64,000 nt of DNA from AP-15 sp963732095 (GTDB taxonomy: Bacteria > Pseudomonadota > Alphaproteobacteria > ATCC43930 > CGMCC-115725), in NCBI GenBank assembly GCA_963732095.1, contig CAVSZA010000048.1, positions 186,001-250,000 of the forward strand. The letters are read 5' to 3'. Under the pieces are notes generated by a model that worked only from the letters and a program-made list of their open reading frames with translations, was not told the origin of the DNA and did no database searches. The position numbers were made by a program, and so were the translations under genes. How positions within the stretch are numbered: position 1 is the stretch's first letter; every line of letters starts with the position of its first letter. Shown one piece after another: positions 1-9,193 of the stretch.

Positions 1-821
1 TGGTCGTGATACATGCACAGCGCCGCGTCATAAGCGCCGCGCGCCTCGGCGTGAAACATCGTATCGGGAGGCAAGGGGCCGCGCGCATCTATCCCTCCGG
101 CACGCAATTCGGCGACAGCCGGCTCGATGATCTCGATCTCCTCGCGGCCGAGGCTGCCGGCCTCGCCGGCGTGCGGATTGAGCCCGGCGACCGCCAGGAC
201 CGGGGAGCCGACGCCGAAATCGCGGCGCAGCGCCGCCTCCGTGATGGTTCCGGCGTGGACGATGGCCGCCGAGGACAGGCTTTCAATCGCCCGGTGCAGC
301 GCGAGATGGATGGTAACCGGAACAACGCGCAGCCCCGGGCACACCAGCATCATGATCGGAGCCGCATCAGCCCCCGCGAGTTCGGCGAGGTACTCGGTGT
401 GTCCGGGATGCTGAAAGCCGGCTCGATAGAGGCTGTCCTTGTGGATCGGGTTGGTGACGAGCGCGGCGGCGCGCCCATTGCGCACGTCGCGGACGGCGGT
501 TTGGATCGCGCCGAGGATCGCCGGCGCATCGCCGGGGTCCGGGCGGCCAGGCTGGGCACGGACGGTCGTGTCGATCGGCAGGACCGGAAGCGCGTCCGCG
601 AAGAGCGAGGGCGCTCGATCCGGCGCGTCGATCGGCCGGATCGGTACCGGCCAGTCGAGCCGCCGAGCCAGCGACGCGAGTCGATCGGGATCGTCGATCA
701 GGTAGAAGGGAGGGAGGTCGTCGCGAAGTCCGAGCCAAGCCTTGAGGGCGATCTCACCCCCGATGCCGGCCGGCTCGCCCATCGTCAAGGCGAGCGGCAG
801 CGCCATCGCCATCGCCTTCAT
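1..821 (-). CDS. pdxA: 4-hydroxythreonine-4-phosphate dehydrogenase PdxA (3' end outside window)
   Basis: The minus strand reads open from an ATG at 821 to the window edge, about 273 residues. The N terminus MALPLALTMGEPAGIG carries the conserved MGEPAGIG stretch of PdxA. VTNPIHK, a GHTEYLAEL segment with a metal-ligand His, the conserved GLNPHAGE, and a final CMYHDQ (the PdxA HDQG motif) all follow in family order. PdxA oxidises 4-phosphohydroxy-L-threonine in pyridoxal phosphate synthesis in the cytosol. The start overlaps the surA stop by four bases (ATGA), so it is probably translated by coupling at the end of the lptF-lptG-lptD-surA-pdxA operon. Two in-frame ATGs just downstream are alternative starts. 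The C terminus lies beyond base 1. Confidence 0.95.
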   Translation of the reverse strand, partial: MKAMAMALPLALTMGEPAGIGGEIALKAWLGLRDDLPPFYLIDDPDRLASLARRLDWPVPIRPIDAPDRAPSLFADALPVLPIDTTVRAQPGRPDPGDAPAILGAIQTAVRDVRNGRAAALVTNPIHKDSLYRAGFQHPGHTEYLAELAGADAAPIMMLVCPGLRVVPVTIHLALHRAIESLSSAAIVHAGTITEAALRRDFGVGSPVLAVAGLNPHAGEAGSLGREEIEIIEPAVAELRAGGIDARGPLPPDTMFHAEARGAYDAALCMYHD

Positions 822-2179
822 ACCCTGACATCGACGAAGGCGGTACGCCGCAGATCGCGCATATAGCGTCGCGCCAGCGTCTCGAGACGCTGCCGCATCA
901 AGGTTTCGGCGATTTCGTCACGCGACGGCACGGTCAGCGCACTGGGCGGCGCCGCCTTCTCGCACATCATGACTACCCCGACCCCATTTTTTTGCACGAT
1001 CGGGGGCGAGGTCTGCCCCACCTCTAGCCCGAGCACGATATTGCGCATTGCGGGGGTTACCTGGTCGACGCGCAGCCGACCTTCGCTGGACAGCTGCGCC
1101 GACCCCTTTTCCTTGCCGATCTTCAGCAGCTCTTCGCAATTCTTGGCAGCGGTCTTGGCGTTCTGCGCCTCGACAATCGCGGCGTGGCGCATCTGCTCCG
1201 TGGCCTGCGACGGCAGAGGAAATACGATCTGGACCAGGTGCACCAGGCTGTCCTCCGGGCCGGCGGAACGGCCCGAGCGGCGATCCAGGACGAGCAGCAA
1301 ATAGTAGCCCGCCCCAGCGCGGATCGGCGCGGACAATTCACCCGACCGCATCTGGGCTACCGCTTTGCCGAGTTCGGGGCTCAGCTGTTCGGGACGCACC
1401 CAGCCGATGTCGCCACCGACAGCCGCCGTCGCGGATTGCGAGAATTGCTGCGCTACTGCGGAGAACCGGGCACCCTGGCGCATCTGCTCGGTGAGCCGCT
1501 CGGCGAGCCGCCGCACTTCATCCTCCTGCTGCGGGTTGTCGACGGCGAGAAAGATCTCGGCAACACGGCTTTGCGGCTCGTTCGCGGTTTCCTTTGCACG
1601 CTGCAGCGCGTAATCGATCTCCTCGTCGGACACCACACTGGTCTGCGACACGAGTCGGCGCACCAGCTTTGCCCAGACGATCGATGCGGTCAGCTGATCG
1701 ACCAGCGCGCTGCGCTCGATGCCGTGCGACTTCAGGACTTGGTCGAGCTGACCGGCCTGCATGTTGTTCTGTTTTTCGATCTGCGCGAGGGCTTTGTTGA
1801 TTTCGTCGTCGGTAGCCGTGACGTTTTGCCGTTTGGCTTCCTGCATTTGCAGTTTCTCGTCGACGATCGTGCGCAGCACCTGGGCGGCGACGCGCTGCCG
1901 TGTTTCGGGCGAGTCCGTGAGGTTTGACGACAGCATCACCATTCTGAGGCGCGACGTGACGTCGGCGACCGAGATCACTTCGTCGTTGACGACCGCGGCG
2001 ATTCGGGTCTCGGTCACTTGACCCTCCGGCGACGGCGCCGGGGGGCGCTGCGTCGCCGGCGCGCCGGGTGGGGATCCTGGTCCGGAGAGCGCACGGGCAG
2101 CGCTCGCCGGACCGGAAAAGCAGGTCAGTCCTGCCAGTCCTATGCCCAGTCCTATGCAGAGCCAACGAAGTATCGTCAT
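818..2179 (-). CDS. surA: Periplasmic chaperone / peptidyl-prolyl isomerase SurA
   Basis: The 453-residue protein starts MTILRWLCIGLGIGLAGL and has a Sec signal peptide ending near PASAA. A SurA N-terminal domain follows (VNDEVISVADVTSRLRM, then LRTIVDEKLQMQEAKR). A parvulin-type PPIase domain lies mid-protein (VGGDIGWVRPEQLSPEL, then GYYLLLVLDRR). A second, weaker parvulin-like segment lies near the C terminus. SurA escorts unfolded outer-membrane proteins, including LptD, across the periplasm. That fits its place directly downstream of lptD and upstream of pdxA, with which it overlaps by four bases. The region between residues 27 and 60 is Pro/Gly-rich and probably a flexible linker. Confidence 0.93.
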   Translation of the reverse strand: MTILRWLCIGLGIGLAGLTCFSGPASAARALSGPGSPPGAPATQRPPAPSPEGQVTETRIAAVVNDEVISVADVTSRLRMVMLSSNLTDSPETRQRVAAQVLRTIVDEKLQMQEAKRQNVTATDDEINKALAQIEKQNNMQAGQLDQVLKSHGIERSALVDQLTASIVWAKLVRRLVSQTSVVSDEEIDYALQRAKETANEPQSRVAEIFLAVDNPQQEDEVRRLAERLTEQMRQGARFSAVAQQFSQSATAAVGGDIGWVRPEQLSPELGKAVAQMRSGELSAPIRAGAGYYLLLVLDRRSGRSAGPEDSLVHLVQIVFPLPSQATEQMRHAAIVEAQNAKTAAKNCEELLKIGKEKGSAQLSSEGRLRVDQVTPAMRNIVLGLEVGQTSPPIVQKNGVGVVMMCEKAAPPSALTVPSRDEIAETLMRQRLETLARRYMRDLRRTAFVDVRV

Positions 2180-2261
2180 CGGTTTGAACCTTACCCCTGA
2201 TCGTGTGCCGCCAATTACTTACACCCTACGAACGGCTATGTCCCCGACGGGCGGCGACACC

Positions 2262-4631
2262 TCACAGCGCGCTACCGGAGAGGGTAGCTACCGTGCCGCC
2301 AATCTCGCCGAGGTTCTTGAACACGACGCTGAACACCACGGAATACCCGGGCACCACGTCGCCGCTTCGGACTCCCGATTGGGTCAACGAGCCAATAAAC
2401 GCCATGCATTCGTCTTGATAGATGGCAGACAACGATCCGTAAAGACTGGCGCTCGACGCCATCGGTGACGGCACGTTGTTGACGAGGGCGGTGCTGTTGA
2501 TGAGGCTGATCGTTTCGGAAGCCTGCAGCGACCAATAACGGGTGAGCTTTGCGGTGACGCTAAACGAGAGTTCCTCGCGTTTTCCATAAATAACGTTCTG
2601 GCCGGAGCTTGGAATCGTTACTACCTCGCTTTGCAGTTGCGCGGGAAGATAAACAAAATTGCCGGAGACCCGCAAACTCGGCGGGCCGAGGCTGACACCG
2701 ACCTGCTGGTTGCGATTGGCCAAAGGGCTGGCGTCGAACCGGAACCGATAAATCAGGTCCAGATAGGAGTTGGGGGACAACACCATCCGCCCCACCACAT
2801 CCGAAAGCCTTTTTTCAGCCCCGGAACCAAGCGGCAGAAAAGGGTTGGGCTGTGCGCGGTAACTCTGGCCGATCAGCAGGCGGTAACTGCCGCCCTCCTT
2901 TTCGTAGAGCCCGAGTTTGGTTCCGTAATCGACCCGCTGACCGGTGTCGAGAATGTCGTAGCCCGCCAAGCGGTCGCGCCGGAACAAATCGGTGTCGGTG
3001 AGCTCATATGAAAGGCTGTCCTCGTCCGGAATATTCCGCCGGTTGCCGCTGCTCGGCGCCGCAAAACCGCCGACGATAGGCTCGATCAACCCCGTCGTGC
3101 TTTCTCCTCGGTGGACCAGTGGGTAGCTCCACACCAGGCCGACTTGCGGGAAGGTGCGGCCGGTCACAAAACTGGTGGGCGTCGGCGCCATTGCCGGTTG
3201 CCCATTCTGCGGAAAGAATGCCGAAGGCAGCTCGGGGTTTGACACCGCGCTCAGATTTTCGATCGAATACCCGTCGCCGCGAATGCTCGCTGAAAAGTTG
3301 TATTGCCCGCCGAGAGGGTCGGTGAAGCTCCGGTCCCACTCCGAGCCAAGTGACAGCCGGCGGGTCTGCGTCCCGACCTCGCGAAGGATATCGAGAACAT
3401 TGCCGTTCAGGTTCCACCGCCCGCCGAGCGCGTCCGGCGGACTCTGCCAGTTGCGGTTGACGACCGGCAACACGATCGGTTGAGTCGAATCTCCGAGGCC
3501 AGGCAGCAGCGGCTGAAACAGGTACGCGTTGACGTCGGTCGACGCCCGTGGCTCGAAGCCTTCGAGATAGGCGCGGCTGATCATCGCGTTGAGCAGCGGA
3601 TTGCCGAAACCAAAGCGCAGCAGATAGGTCTGATCCGAGACGCGCTGGACATCCAGGCCCGTGCGATAAGTCTCGTCCAGATCGAAGACGCTGTGTTCGT
3701 TGATATGGCCGCGCCACTGCTCCCCTTCGCTCGATGTGCTGTTGCCGGAACCGACATTGCTGTGATTGAGGCTGGCGATCGCGTCGAGCGTTCCGTTCGC
3801 AAACCGCTCGCGATATTCCGCGTCCAGCAATGGACCGGCCTTGGTGTAAAAGCGCGGCTCGAATGTCACATCCTTGTCCGGTCCGAGCACCAGGTAATAG
3901 GGGATTGTCACATGCGCCCCGAGGGTGTTGGAACTCCCGATCGAGGGTGCTAAAAACCCGCTTGCGCGCTTTACGGATGGGTCCGGCGTAGACATATACG
4001 GAGTATAAAAGACCGGCCAGCCGTCGATCTCCATGGTCGCATCATGAAACTCGATCAGCTGCAACTCCTTGTCATGATCGATCTCGCGCGCCTTGAGCTG
4101 CCATAGGGGCGGCGCGGTCGGATCGTCCTTGCAAAGGTCGCATGGGGAGTAGACGCCACGCGCCAGCTCGGTGTGATTGTCGTTGGTACGGCGCATTGCA
4201 TTCGCCGCCAGCCGCGAGCGGTCGGCAAACAGCATCCGCACGTTCTTCGCAAACCCTTGGCTCATCGAATCGCGCAGCTCCATGAATTCGGCAAAGACGA
4301 TCTCGCCGGTCGGCTGCGTGAGGCTGACATTCCCCGAGGCTGTTACAGTATCGGTGCGCTGATTGTAAGTAACCGTGTCGGCCAGCAGAACCATTCCGTT
4401 CTGTGAGATTTCGACGTGACCGCGGGCGATCGTCAGGGCCAGCTGTTCGTCGTACTGGATCTCATCGGCGCGAAAGAGGATCGGGGCGTTTTTGTCTTCG
4501 TGTGTGCCGCCGCCAAAGGTGAATTGGGCGGTCGCCGGAATTGCGGTGCTGACCATCACCAGCAGAAGGAGGAGGCTCCTCAGGAGCCATGAGGCCATGC
4601 CGCGGCAACTCGGGTCCGCCCCGCCGTCCAT
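2262..4631 (-). CDS. lptD: LPS-assembly outer-membrane protein LptD
   Basis: LptD is the outer-membrane beta-barrel that, with LptE, inserts lipopolysaccharide into the outer leaflet. From the ATG at 4631 the product is about 789 residues, with a signal peptide (MASWLLRSLLLLLVMVSTAIPATAQ, near residues 12-36). An OstA-type periplasmic beta-jellyroll follows (DEIQYDEQLALTIARGHVEI, then NQRTDTVTASGNVSL). The long barrel shows LptD features such as WPVFYTPYMSTPDPSVKR. Cys pairs appear as SPCDLC near the N terminus and DECMAF near the C terminus, consistent with the disulfide pattern of the family. I chose 4631 because the lptG stop overlaps it as TAATG. An upstream in-frame start at 4697 would overlap lptG by 67 bases. 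About 80 bases separate it from surA. Confidence 0.95.
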   Translation of the reverse strand: MDGGADPSCRGMASWLLRSLLLLLVMVSTAIPATAQFTFGGGTHEDKNAPILFRADEIQYDEQLALTIARGHVEISQNGMVLLADTVTYNQRTDTVTASGNVSLTQPTGEIVFAEFMELRDSMSQGFAKNVRMLFADRSRLAANAMRRTNDNHTELARGVYSPCDLCKDDPTAPPLWQLKAREIDHDKELQLIEFHDATMEIDGWPVFYTPYMSTPDPSVKRASGFLAPSIGSSNTLGAHVTIPYYLVLGPDKDVTFEPRFYTKAGPLLDAEYRERFANGTLDAIASLNHSNVGSGNSTSSEGEQWRGHINEHSVFDLDETYRTGLDVQRVSDQTYLLRFGFGNPLLNAMISRAYLEGFEPRASTDVNAYLFQPLLPGLGDSTQPIVLPVVNRNWQSPPDALGGRWNLNGNVLDILREVGTQTRRLSLGSEWDRSFTDPLGGQYNFSASIRGDGYSIENLSAVSNPELPSAFFPQNGQPAMAPTPTSFVTGRTFPQVGLVWSYPLVHRGESTTGLIEPIVGGFAAPSSGNRRNIPDEDSLSYELTDTDLFRRDRLAGYDILDTGQRVDYGTKLGLYEKEGGSYRLLIGQSYRAQPNPFLPLGSGAEKRLSDVVGRMVLSPNSYLDLIYRFRFDASPLANRNQQVGVSLGPPSLRVSGNFVYLPAQLQSEVVTIPSSGQNVIYGKREELSFSVTAKLTRYWSLQASETISLINSTALVNNVPSPMASSASLYGSLSAIYQDECMAFIGSLTQSGVRSGDVVPGYSVVFSVVFKNLGEIGGTVATLSGSAL

Positions 4632-5728
4632 TAGCCGTCTTCCAGATGGAGAAGCATCGAGGTGCCGAAAATCAGGCTCACTCCGGTCGGCGTCCAAGCC
4701 GCCAACGTGACCGGGATCTTGGTGGACAGCCCCAGCGCAAAAACGATGTCGGAGACGAAATACAACAGGAACCCGCTGGCGACGCCGCCGACGATCATCA
4801 AGGTGGCGCCGCCGCGCCGCTGCATACGCAAACTAAAGGTCGCCGCCACCAAGACCATCGCGCCCAACAGAAACGGACGGGCGAGCAGCACGTTGAAATG
4901 CAGCCGGTGGCGCTGCGCCGGAAACCCCGACTGTTCGAGCAACTCGATGAAGCCGGGCAAGTCCCAGAATGACATCGTGTCCGGCGAGGCGAAGCTCTCC
5001 TCGATCTTGCGCGGCGTCAGCGTGGTCGCCAGGCGTATCTCGTCGAATGGCTGGGGAGGCTCGTCGGCGACCCAGCGAATACCGTTATCGATCACCCAAT
5101 CGCCGCTTTCGAGCCGCGCGGTCTGCGCGTCAATGCGCGAGGTGAACTGGGTCGAGTCGTTGAAAAAGAAGAGTGTGACCGCGTCGAGGACCAATTGCTG
5201 GGAAGCGATTTTGCCGGCGTGGATCACGATTTGATTGCCGGCTTGGTCGCTTTGCCGGAGCCACAAACCAGAGTCGGAAAGAGCCAGCTGGTCTGAGCCC
5301 TGGCGAAGAATGTGACCTTCGAGCTTCTCGTAGGCCGCTTCGGTCAGTGAAGCGATCGGGTTGAATATCGTCACCGCGACGAGACCGATCAGAAACGCGA
5401 CGAGCACGGCCGGGGTCAGAAACTGCCAAACGGAAACCCCGGCCGCGCGAGCGACGACGAGCTCGTTGTTGCGGGTCAGACGCCAAAAGGCGAGCATCGT
5501 CCCGAACAAAATGGCGAAGGGCAGGACCTCTTGCGCCGTGTGCGGCAGCTTCAAGGCCGCCATTTCGAGCAGCAGCCCCAAGGTCGCCTGGATTTTGGCG
5601 CCACCGCGGCGGATCAGCTCGATGTAATCGAGCAGAAAGGTGACGATGACCATCGCCGCGAAGACGCCACCGAACCATACCGAGAATTGGCGGGCGACAT
5701 AGGCGGAAAAGGTCTTCGCTACGTGCAA
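4631..5728 (-). CDS. lptG: LPS export ABC transporter permease LptG
   Basis: The 365-residue membrane protein belongs to the YjgP/YjgQ family. It has three N-terminal membrane segments (SVWFGGVFAAMVIVTFLLDY and others), a periplasmic beta-jellyroll domain from about residue 120 to 260 (SDSGLWLRQSDQAGNQIVIH), and three C-terminal membrane segments. With LptF and the ATPase LptB it extracts lipopolysaccharide from the inner membrane and passes it to LptC. The conserved N-terminal RQFSVWF and NELVVARAAG coupling region are both visible. It starts 28 bases after the lptF stop, and its TAA overlaps the lptD ATG by one base. Confidence 0.94.
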   Translation of the reverse strand: MHVAKTFSAYVARQFSVWFGGVFAAMVIVTFLLDYIELIRRGGAKIQATLGLLLEMAALKLPHTAQEVLPFAILFGTMLAFWRLTRNNELVVARAAGVSVWQFLTPAVLVAFLIGLVAVTIFNPIASLTEAAYEKLEGHILRQGSDQLALSDSGLWLRQSDQAGNQIVIHAGKIASQQLVLDAVTLFFFNDSTQFTSRIDAQTARLESGDWVIDNGIRWVADEPPQPFDEIRLATTLTPRKIEESFASPDTMSFWDLPGFIELLEQSGFPAQRHRLHFNVLLARPFLLGAMVLVAATFSLRMQRRGGATLMIVGGVASGFLLYFVSDIVFALGLSTKIPVTLAAWTPTGVSLIFGTSMLLHLEDG

Positions 5729-5755
5729 CGGCCCCCTCCGAATCGCCGCAGGTTG

Positions 5756-6898
5756 TCAGTGCGCCAGGTGGGGCGCCGTCCGCACGGCGAGCAGCGGCCG
5801 GCGGAAACCGAGCTTTATCCCCCCGCGCATCAGGATTCCAAACCCGACCGCGAACGGCAAGAGGTCGGCCATATACATCAACGGGATTGCCGCAGGTGAC
5901 CGGAACGCGAGATTGTTAACTCCGAGGTCGAGCAACTCGAATGCAAAGGCGAGACCTATCGCCAGCAGGACGCGTCTCAATTGTCCGCGGCGGTTGAGCT
6001 CGCCGGGCAATAGGCAAGCCAGCGGGATGACGCAAAAACTGAAGGCGGAGAGGGGGACGAGAATGCGCTGATGCGCCTCGGCAAGGAAAGTAGCGCGAAG
6101 GGACGCGTCGGCGTCCGCGGGCGGAGTGAACAGTTCGTCTAGAAAGCGCTCCTGAGCTTCCCGGAAACGGACAACCGGCGCATCGCGCCAGGCATTGAGA
6201 TCGAGCGTGTAACTATCGAAGGTTAACAGCGAGAGCTTGTGGCTTTCGGGGTCGAACTGCTGCCGGTTGCCGTTGACCATGACAATTCGGGCGCCGGTCG
6301 GCAAATCGACGAAGACACCACGCTCGGCGAGAATCGTAACCGGCTTCTGCGGGTCGCGGCTGTCGCTGATCAGCAGGCCGGTGACCTCGCCTCGATCGTC
6401 CCGGCTGCGCATATAAATCGTCAGCTTGTCGGAGATCGTCGTGAACGTGCCTTCCTGGAGCAGGCTCGAGACAAAGCGGTTGCGGATCTCGAATTGCAGG
6501 TCTTTGAAAGCCCTGTTCGAAGCCGGCAGGAAATAGATGGATAGGCTCATCAGCACGAGAAAGGAGATCCCGGCGAGCAGCAATACGGGCCTGGACAGCG
6601 CAAGATGGCTCAGTCCGGCCGATCGCATCACGACGAGCTCGCTCTCGCCGGTCAGCCGGTTGAAGGTAAAGAGCACCGCGATAAAGACGCCGATCGGCAG
6701 CACGATGTCGAGAAAGCGAGGCAGGATCAGCGCCGCCAGGTAGAGGAAGATCTCGATCGACAGGCCGCGGTTGACGATCAGATCGATCAGCCGCAGCGAC
6801 TGGGCCAGCCAGATTGCCGCGCTGAGTGCGGCGGTGACGAAAACCATCACGCCGAAGCACTGGCGCAGGATGTAGCGGTCGAGCCTCTTCATGGTCAT
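5756..6898 (-). CDS. lptF: LPS export ABC transporter permease LptF
   Basis: The 380-residue permease is paralogous to LptG. It begins MTMKRLDRYILRQCFGVMVF and has three N-terminal membrane segments, a coupling helix with SELVVMRSAGLSHLAL, a periplasmic jellyroll (LQEGTFTTISDKLTIYMRSR), and three C-terminal membrane segments. LptF and LptG form the membrane channel of the LptB2FG exporter. The gene is the first of the lptF-lptG-lptD-surA-pdxA transcription unit and faces away from pepA. The ATG at 6892 (MKRLDRYILR) is an equally good start. The 213 bases between it and pepA should hold both promoters, but I could not assign clear boxes. Confidence 0.93.
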   Translation of the reverse strand: MTMKRLDRYILRQCFGVMVFVTAALSAAIWLAQSLRLIDLIVNRGLSIEIFLYLAALILPRFLDIVLPIGVFIAVLFTFNRLTGESELVVMRSAGLSHLALSRPVLLLAGISFLVLMSLSIYFLPASNRAFKDLQFEIRNRFVSSLLQEGTFTTISDKLTIYMRSRDDRGEVTGLLISDSRDPQKPVTILAERGVFVDLPTGARIVMVNGNRQQFDPESHKLSLLTFDSYTLDLNAWRDAPVVRFREAQERFLDELFTPPADADASLRATFLAEAHQRILVPLSAFSFCVIPLACLLPGELNRRGQLRRVLLAIGLAFAFELLDLGVNNLAFRSPAAIPLMYMADLLPFAVGFGILMRGGIKLGFRRPLLAVRTAPHLAH

Positions 6899-7111
6899 CG
6901 ATCATAAAGAGCGGGTCGCGACCCGGCCAGATCGATTCCCCGAAAGGCGCGTAAAGAGTTGCTACCCCCGCTTCGGCGTTAAGGCCATTCAGATCGCGCC
7001 TGCTGACCCACATCCCTGGCGTCAGCTCCGGCTCTCGATTATCTAACCCCCACTCTCTTACGGGAAGACCGGGTACGCGCCGCTCCTCCCGCCAGCTTTC
7101 GAGGTCGCCCG

Positions 7112-8623
7112 ATGAAGATCAGCTTTGCCGAACCCGACTTGCCCCGCTCCGGTGCCGTGGTGGTCGGGGTATGGGAAGGGAAGGTGTTGACGCCCGCCGC
7201 AAGACGGCTCGACGAGGCGGCGGCAGGCGCCATCACCCGTGCGCTCGCCGCCGCATCGCGGTTCAGCGGCAAGAAGGACGAGCTGCTGCCGATTGTCGGT
7301 CCCGCCAATGTCACGGTGAGCCGGATTGTGCTTGCCGGTCTCGGCAAGCCCGAATCGTCCGACTCCCGATCATTTCAGCAACTCGGCGGAAACTTGGTCG
7401 CGCATCTAAACAGCGCCGGAGAGGAAGCGGCGACGTTGATGCTCGACGTTGCCGAGGGGGCGTCCATCGGTTCGACCGAGGCAGCCACCGAATTGGCCTT
7501 TGGCGCACAGCTCAGATCCTATCGTTTCGACAAATATAAGACCAAGCAGAAGCCGGAGCAGAAGCCGTCGCTCAATCGCCTGACGGTCGCCACCAGCGGC
7601 GCGAAGGCCGCGAAACGTGCCTATCGGCCGCTCGAGAAGGCAGCGGAGGCGGTGTTTATGACCCGCGATCTGGTTTCGGAGCCGGCAAACGTGATCTATC
7701 CGGAAACGCTGGCGGCAGAGGCCGGGCGGCTCGCCGAACTCGGCGTCGAGGTCGAAATCCTCGACGAGGACAACATGCGAGAGTTGGGGATGAATGCGCT
7801 GCTCGCGGTAGGGCAGGGCAGCACCCAGCCAGCCCGCGTTGTTGTAATGCAGTGGCACGGCGCCAAAGGCTCGGGCGGGGCGCGCAGCCAGCCCCTCGCC
7901 TTTGTCGGCAAGGGCGTCACCTTCGATACCGGCGGCATCTCGATCAAACCGGCGGCCGGCATGGGCGACATGAAATGGGACATGGCGGGCTCCGCCGTGG
8001 TCATCGGCTTGATGCGGCTGCTCGCCGCGCGCAACGCCCCGGTGAATGCGGTCGGTGTCGTCGGCCTGGTCGAGAACATGCCGTCCGGTACCGCGCAGCG
8101 CCCGGGCGACATCGTTACCTCGATGTCCGGTCAGACGATCGAAGTGTTGAACACCGACGCTGAGGGCCGGTTGGTGCTCGCCGACGCGCTGTGGTATTGC
8201 CAGGATCGCTTCAAGCCGCGCCTGATCATCGACTTGGCGACCTTGACGGGTGCCGTCATTGTCGCGCTCGGCCACCATCACGCGGGCCTGTTCTCGAACA
8301 GTGACGAGCTGGCCGACCGGCTGGTCGAGGCCGGCAAAGCGGTTGGCGAGCAAGTCTGGCGCCTGCCGCTCGCCGAAAGCTATGACCGCGAAATCGACAG
8401 CGATGCCGCCGACATCAAAAACATCGGCGGGGGCCGGGCTGCGGGGAGCATCATCGGGGCCCAGTTTCTGCAGCGCTTCGTCAACGAGGTGCCGTGGGCT
8501 CATCTGGACATCGCCGGGACGGCATGGTCGACAAAGGACGCGCCGACGGTGCCGAAGGGTGCCACCGCGTTCGGCGTCAGGCTGCTCGATCGGTTCATCT
8601 CCCAGCATTACGAGAAAGACTAG
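7112..8623 (+). CDS. pepA: Leucyl aminopeptidase PepA (M17 family)
   Basis: The 503-residue cytosolic aminopeptidase has an N-terminal macro-like domain (residues 1-160) and a C-terminal M17 catalytic domain. The metal ligands and catalytic residues line up with E. coli PepA at an offset of three: K267 and D272 in VGKGVTFDTGGISIKP, D290 in MKWDMAGSA, and D349, E351 and R353 in NTDAEGRLVLADAL. It releases N-terminal residues from peptides using two divalent metals. Some PepA proteins also bind DNA. The stop codon lies inside the first copy of a 17-base tandem repeat. The next gene is holC, the usual alphaproteobacterial order. A second M17 gene lies at 30538. Confidence 0.96.
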   Translation: MKISFAEPDLPRSGAVVVGVWEGKVLTPAARRLDEAAAGAITRALAAASRFSGKKDELLPIVGPANVTVSRIVLAGLGKPESSDSRSFQQLGGNLVAHLNSAGEEAATLMLDVAEGASIGSTEAATELAFGAQLRSYRFDKYKTKQKPEQKPSLNRLTVATSGAKAAKRAYRPLEKAAEAVFMTRDLVSEPANVIYPETLAAEAGRLAELGVEVEILDEDNMRELGMNALLAVGQGSTQPARVVVMQWHGAKGSGGARSQPLAFVGKGVTFDTGGISIKPAAGMGDMKWDMAGSAVVIGLMRLLAARNAPVNAVGVVGLVENMPSGTAQRPGDIVTSMSGQTIEVLNTDAEGRLVLADALWYCQDRFKPRLIIDLATLTGAVIVALGHHHAGLFSNSDELADRLVEAGKAVGEQVWRLPLAESYDREIDSDAADIKNIGGGRAAGSIIGAQFLQRFVNEVPWAHLDIAGTAWSTKDAPTVPKGATAFGVRLLDRFISQHYEKD

Positions 8624-8657
8624 ATTACGAGAAAGACTAGGTTACGAGAAGGAGTAG
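8607..8657 (+). repeat. Three tandem 17-bp repeats across pepA stop and holC Shine-Dalgarno
   Basis: The unit attacgagaaagactag occurs at 8607-8623 and again, identically, at 8624-8640. A third copy, gttacgagaaggagtag, occupies 8641-8657. Each copy carries a TAG; the first is the pepA stop. Two substitutions in the third copy (aagac to aggag) create AAGGAG at 8649-8654, the likely ribosome binding site of holC. The unit length is not a multiple of three. Confidence 0.9.
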
Positions 8658-8664
8658 CGGCGCC

Positions 8665-9111
8665 ACGGCTGAAATCGGCTTTTACCACCTGCTCTCGATG
8701 CCGCTGGAACGGGCCCTGGCGAGGCTCCTTGAGCGAGCCCGCGCGCAGGGCCATCGAGTGGTGGTCCGGGCCGCTTCTCCCGAGCGGGTCGAACACCTTA
8801 ATGCGGCGCTATGGACTTACGAGGAGGCCGCGTTCCTGCCGCACGGTTCGGCGCGCGACGGCAACCCGGCGATGCAGCCGATCTGGCTGACCCATCACGC
8901 CGAGAACCCGAACGGCGCTTCGATGATCGTTCTGGTCGACGGCCTCGAAGTCGAAGACTTCCGGGCGTTCACCCGCTGTGCCGACGTCTTCGACGGCAAC
9001 AACGCGGAGGCGGTCGAGGCGGCGCGCCGCCGTTGGCGACGTGCCCGCGAAGCCGGGTGCAATTTGACCTATTGGCAGCAGACGGGATCCGGCTGGGAGC
9101 GAAAGACCTGA
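8665..9111 (+). CDS. holC: DNA polymerase III subunit chi (HolC), probable ACG start
   Basis: The chi subunit of the clamp-loader complex links the replicative polymerase to single-strand binding protein. The first ATG (8698) gives 137 residues, MPLERALARLLERARAQGHR, but the family begins with a (T/A)EIGFYHL strand. That strand is encoded in frame just upstream: from 8665 the codons read T-A-E-I-G-F-Y-H-L-L-S before M. No ATG, GTG or TTG exists between the in-frame TAG at 8638-8640 and this point. The only candidate consistent with the AAGGAG at 8649-8654 is ACG at 8665, with a spacing of ten bases. The rest matches HolC, with VLVDGLEVEDFRAF, a late DVFDGNN and a C-terminal NLTYWQQ. The family call is firm; the start is inference. 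Confidence 0.88.
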   Translation, partial: TAEIGFYHLLSMPLERALARLLERARAQGHRVVVRAASPERVEHLNAALWTYEEAAFLPHGSARDGNPAMQPIWLTHHAENPNGASMIVLVDGLEVEDFRAFTRCADVFDGNNAEAVEAARRRWRRAREAGCNLTYWQQTGSGWERKT

Positions 9112-9193
9112 AGAAGCGTCGTTTTGGCGCCGGGTTTGCCGGTCATCCGAACGCTCGCTATAACCCGCGGCTCTCCTGGAACACGAGATGCGG

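Noticed and set aside
7406..8608. A 400-codon minus-strand frame inside pepA
   Set aside because: Its translation is Arg/Gly/Asp-rich shadow sequence; pepA with its full active site is the real gene.
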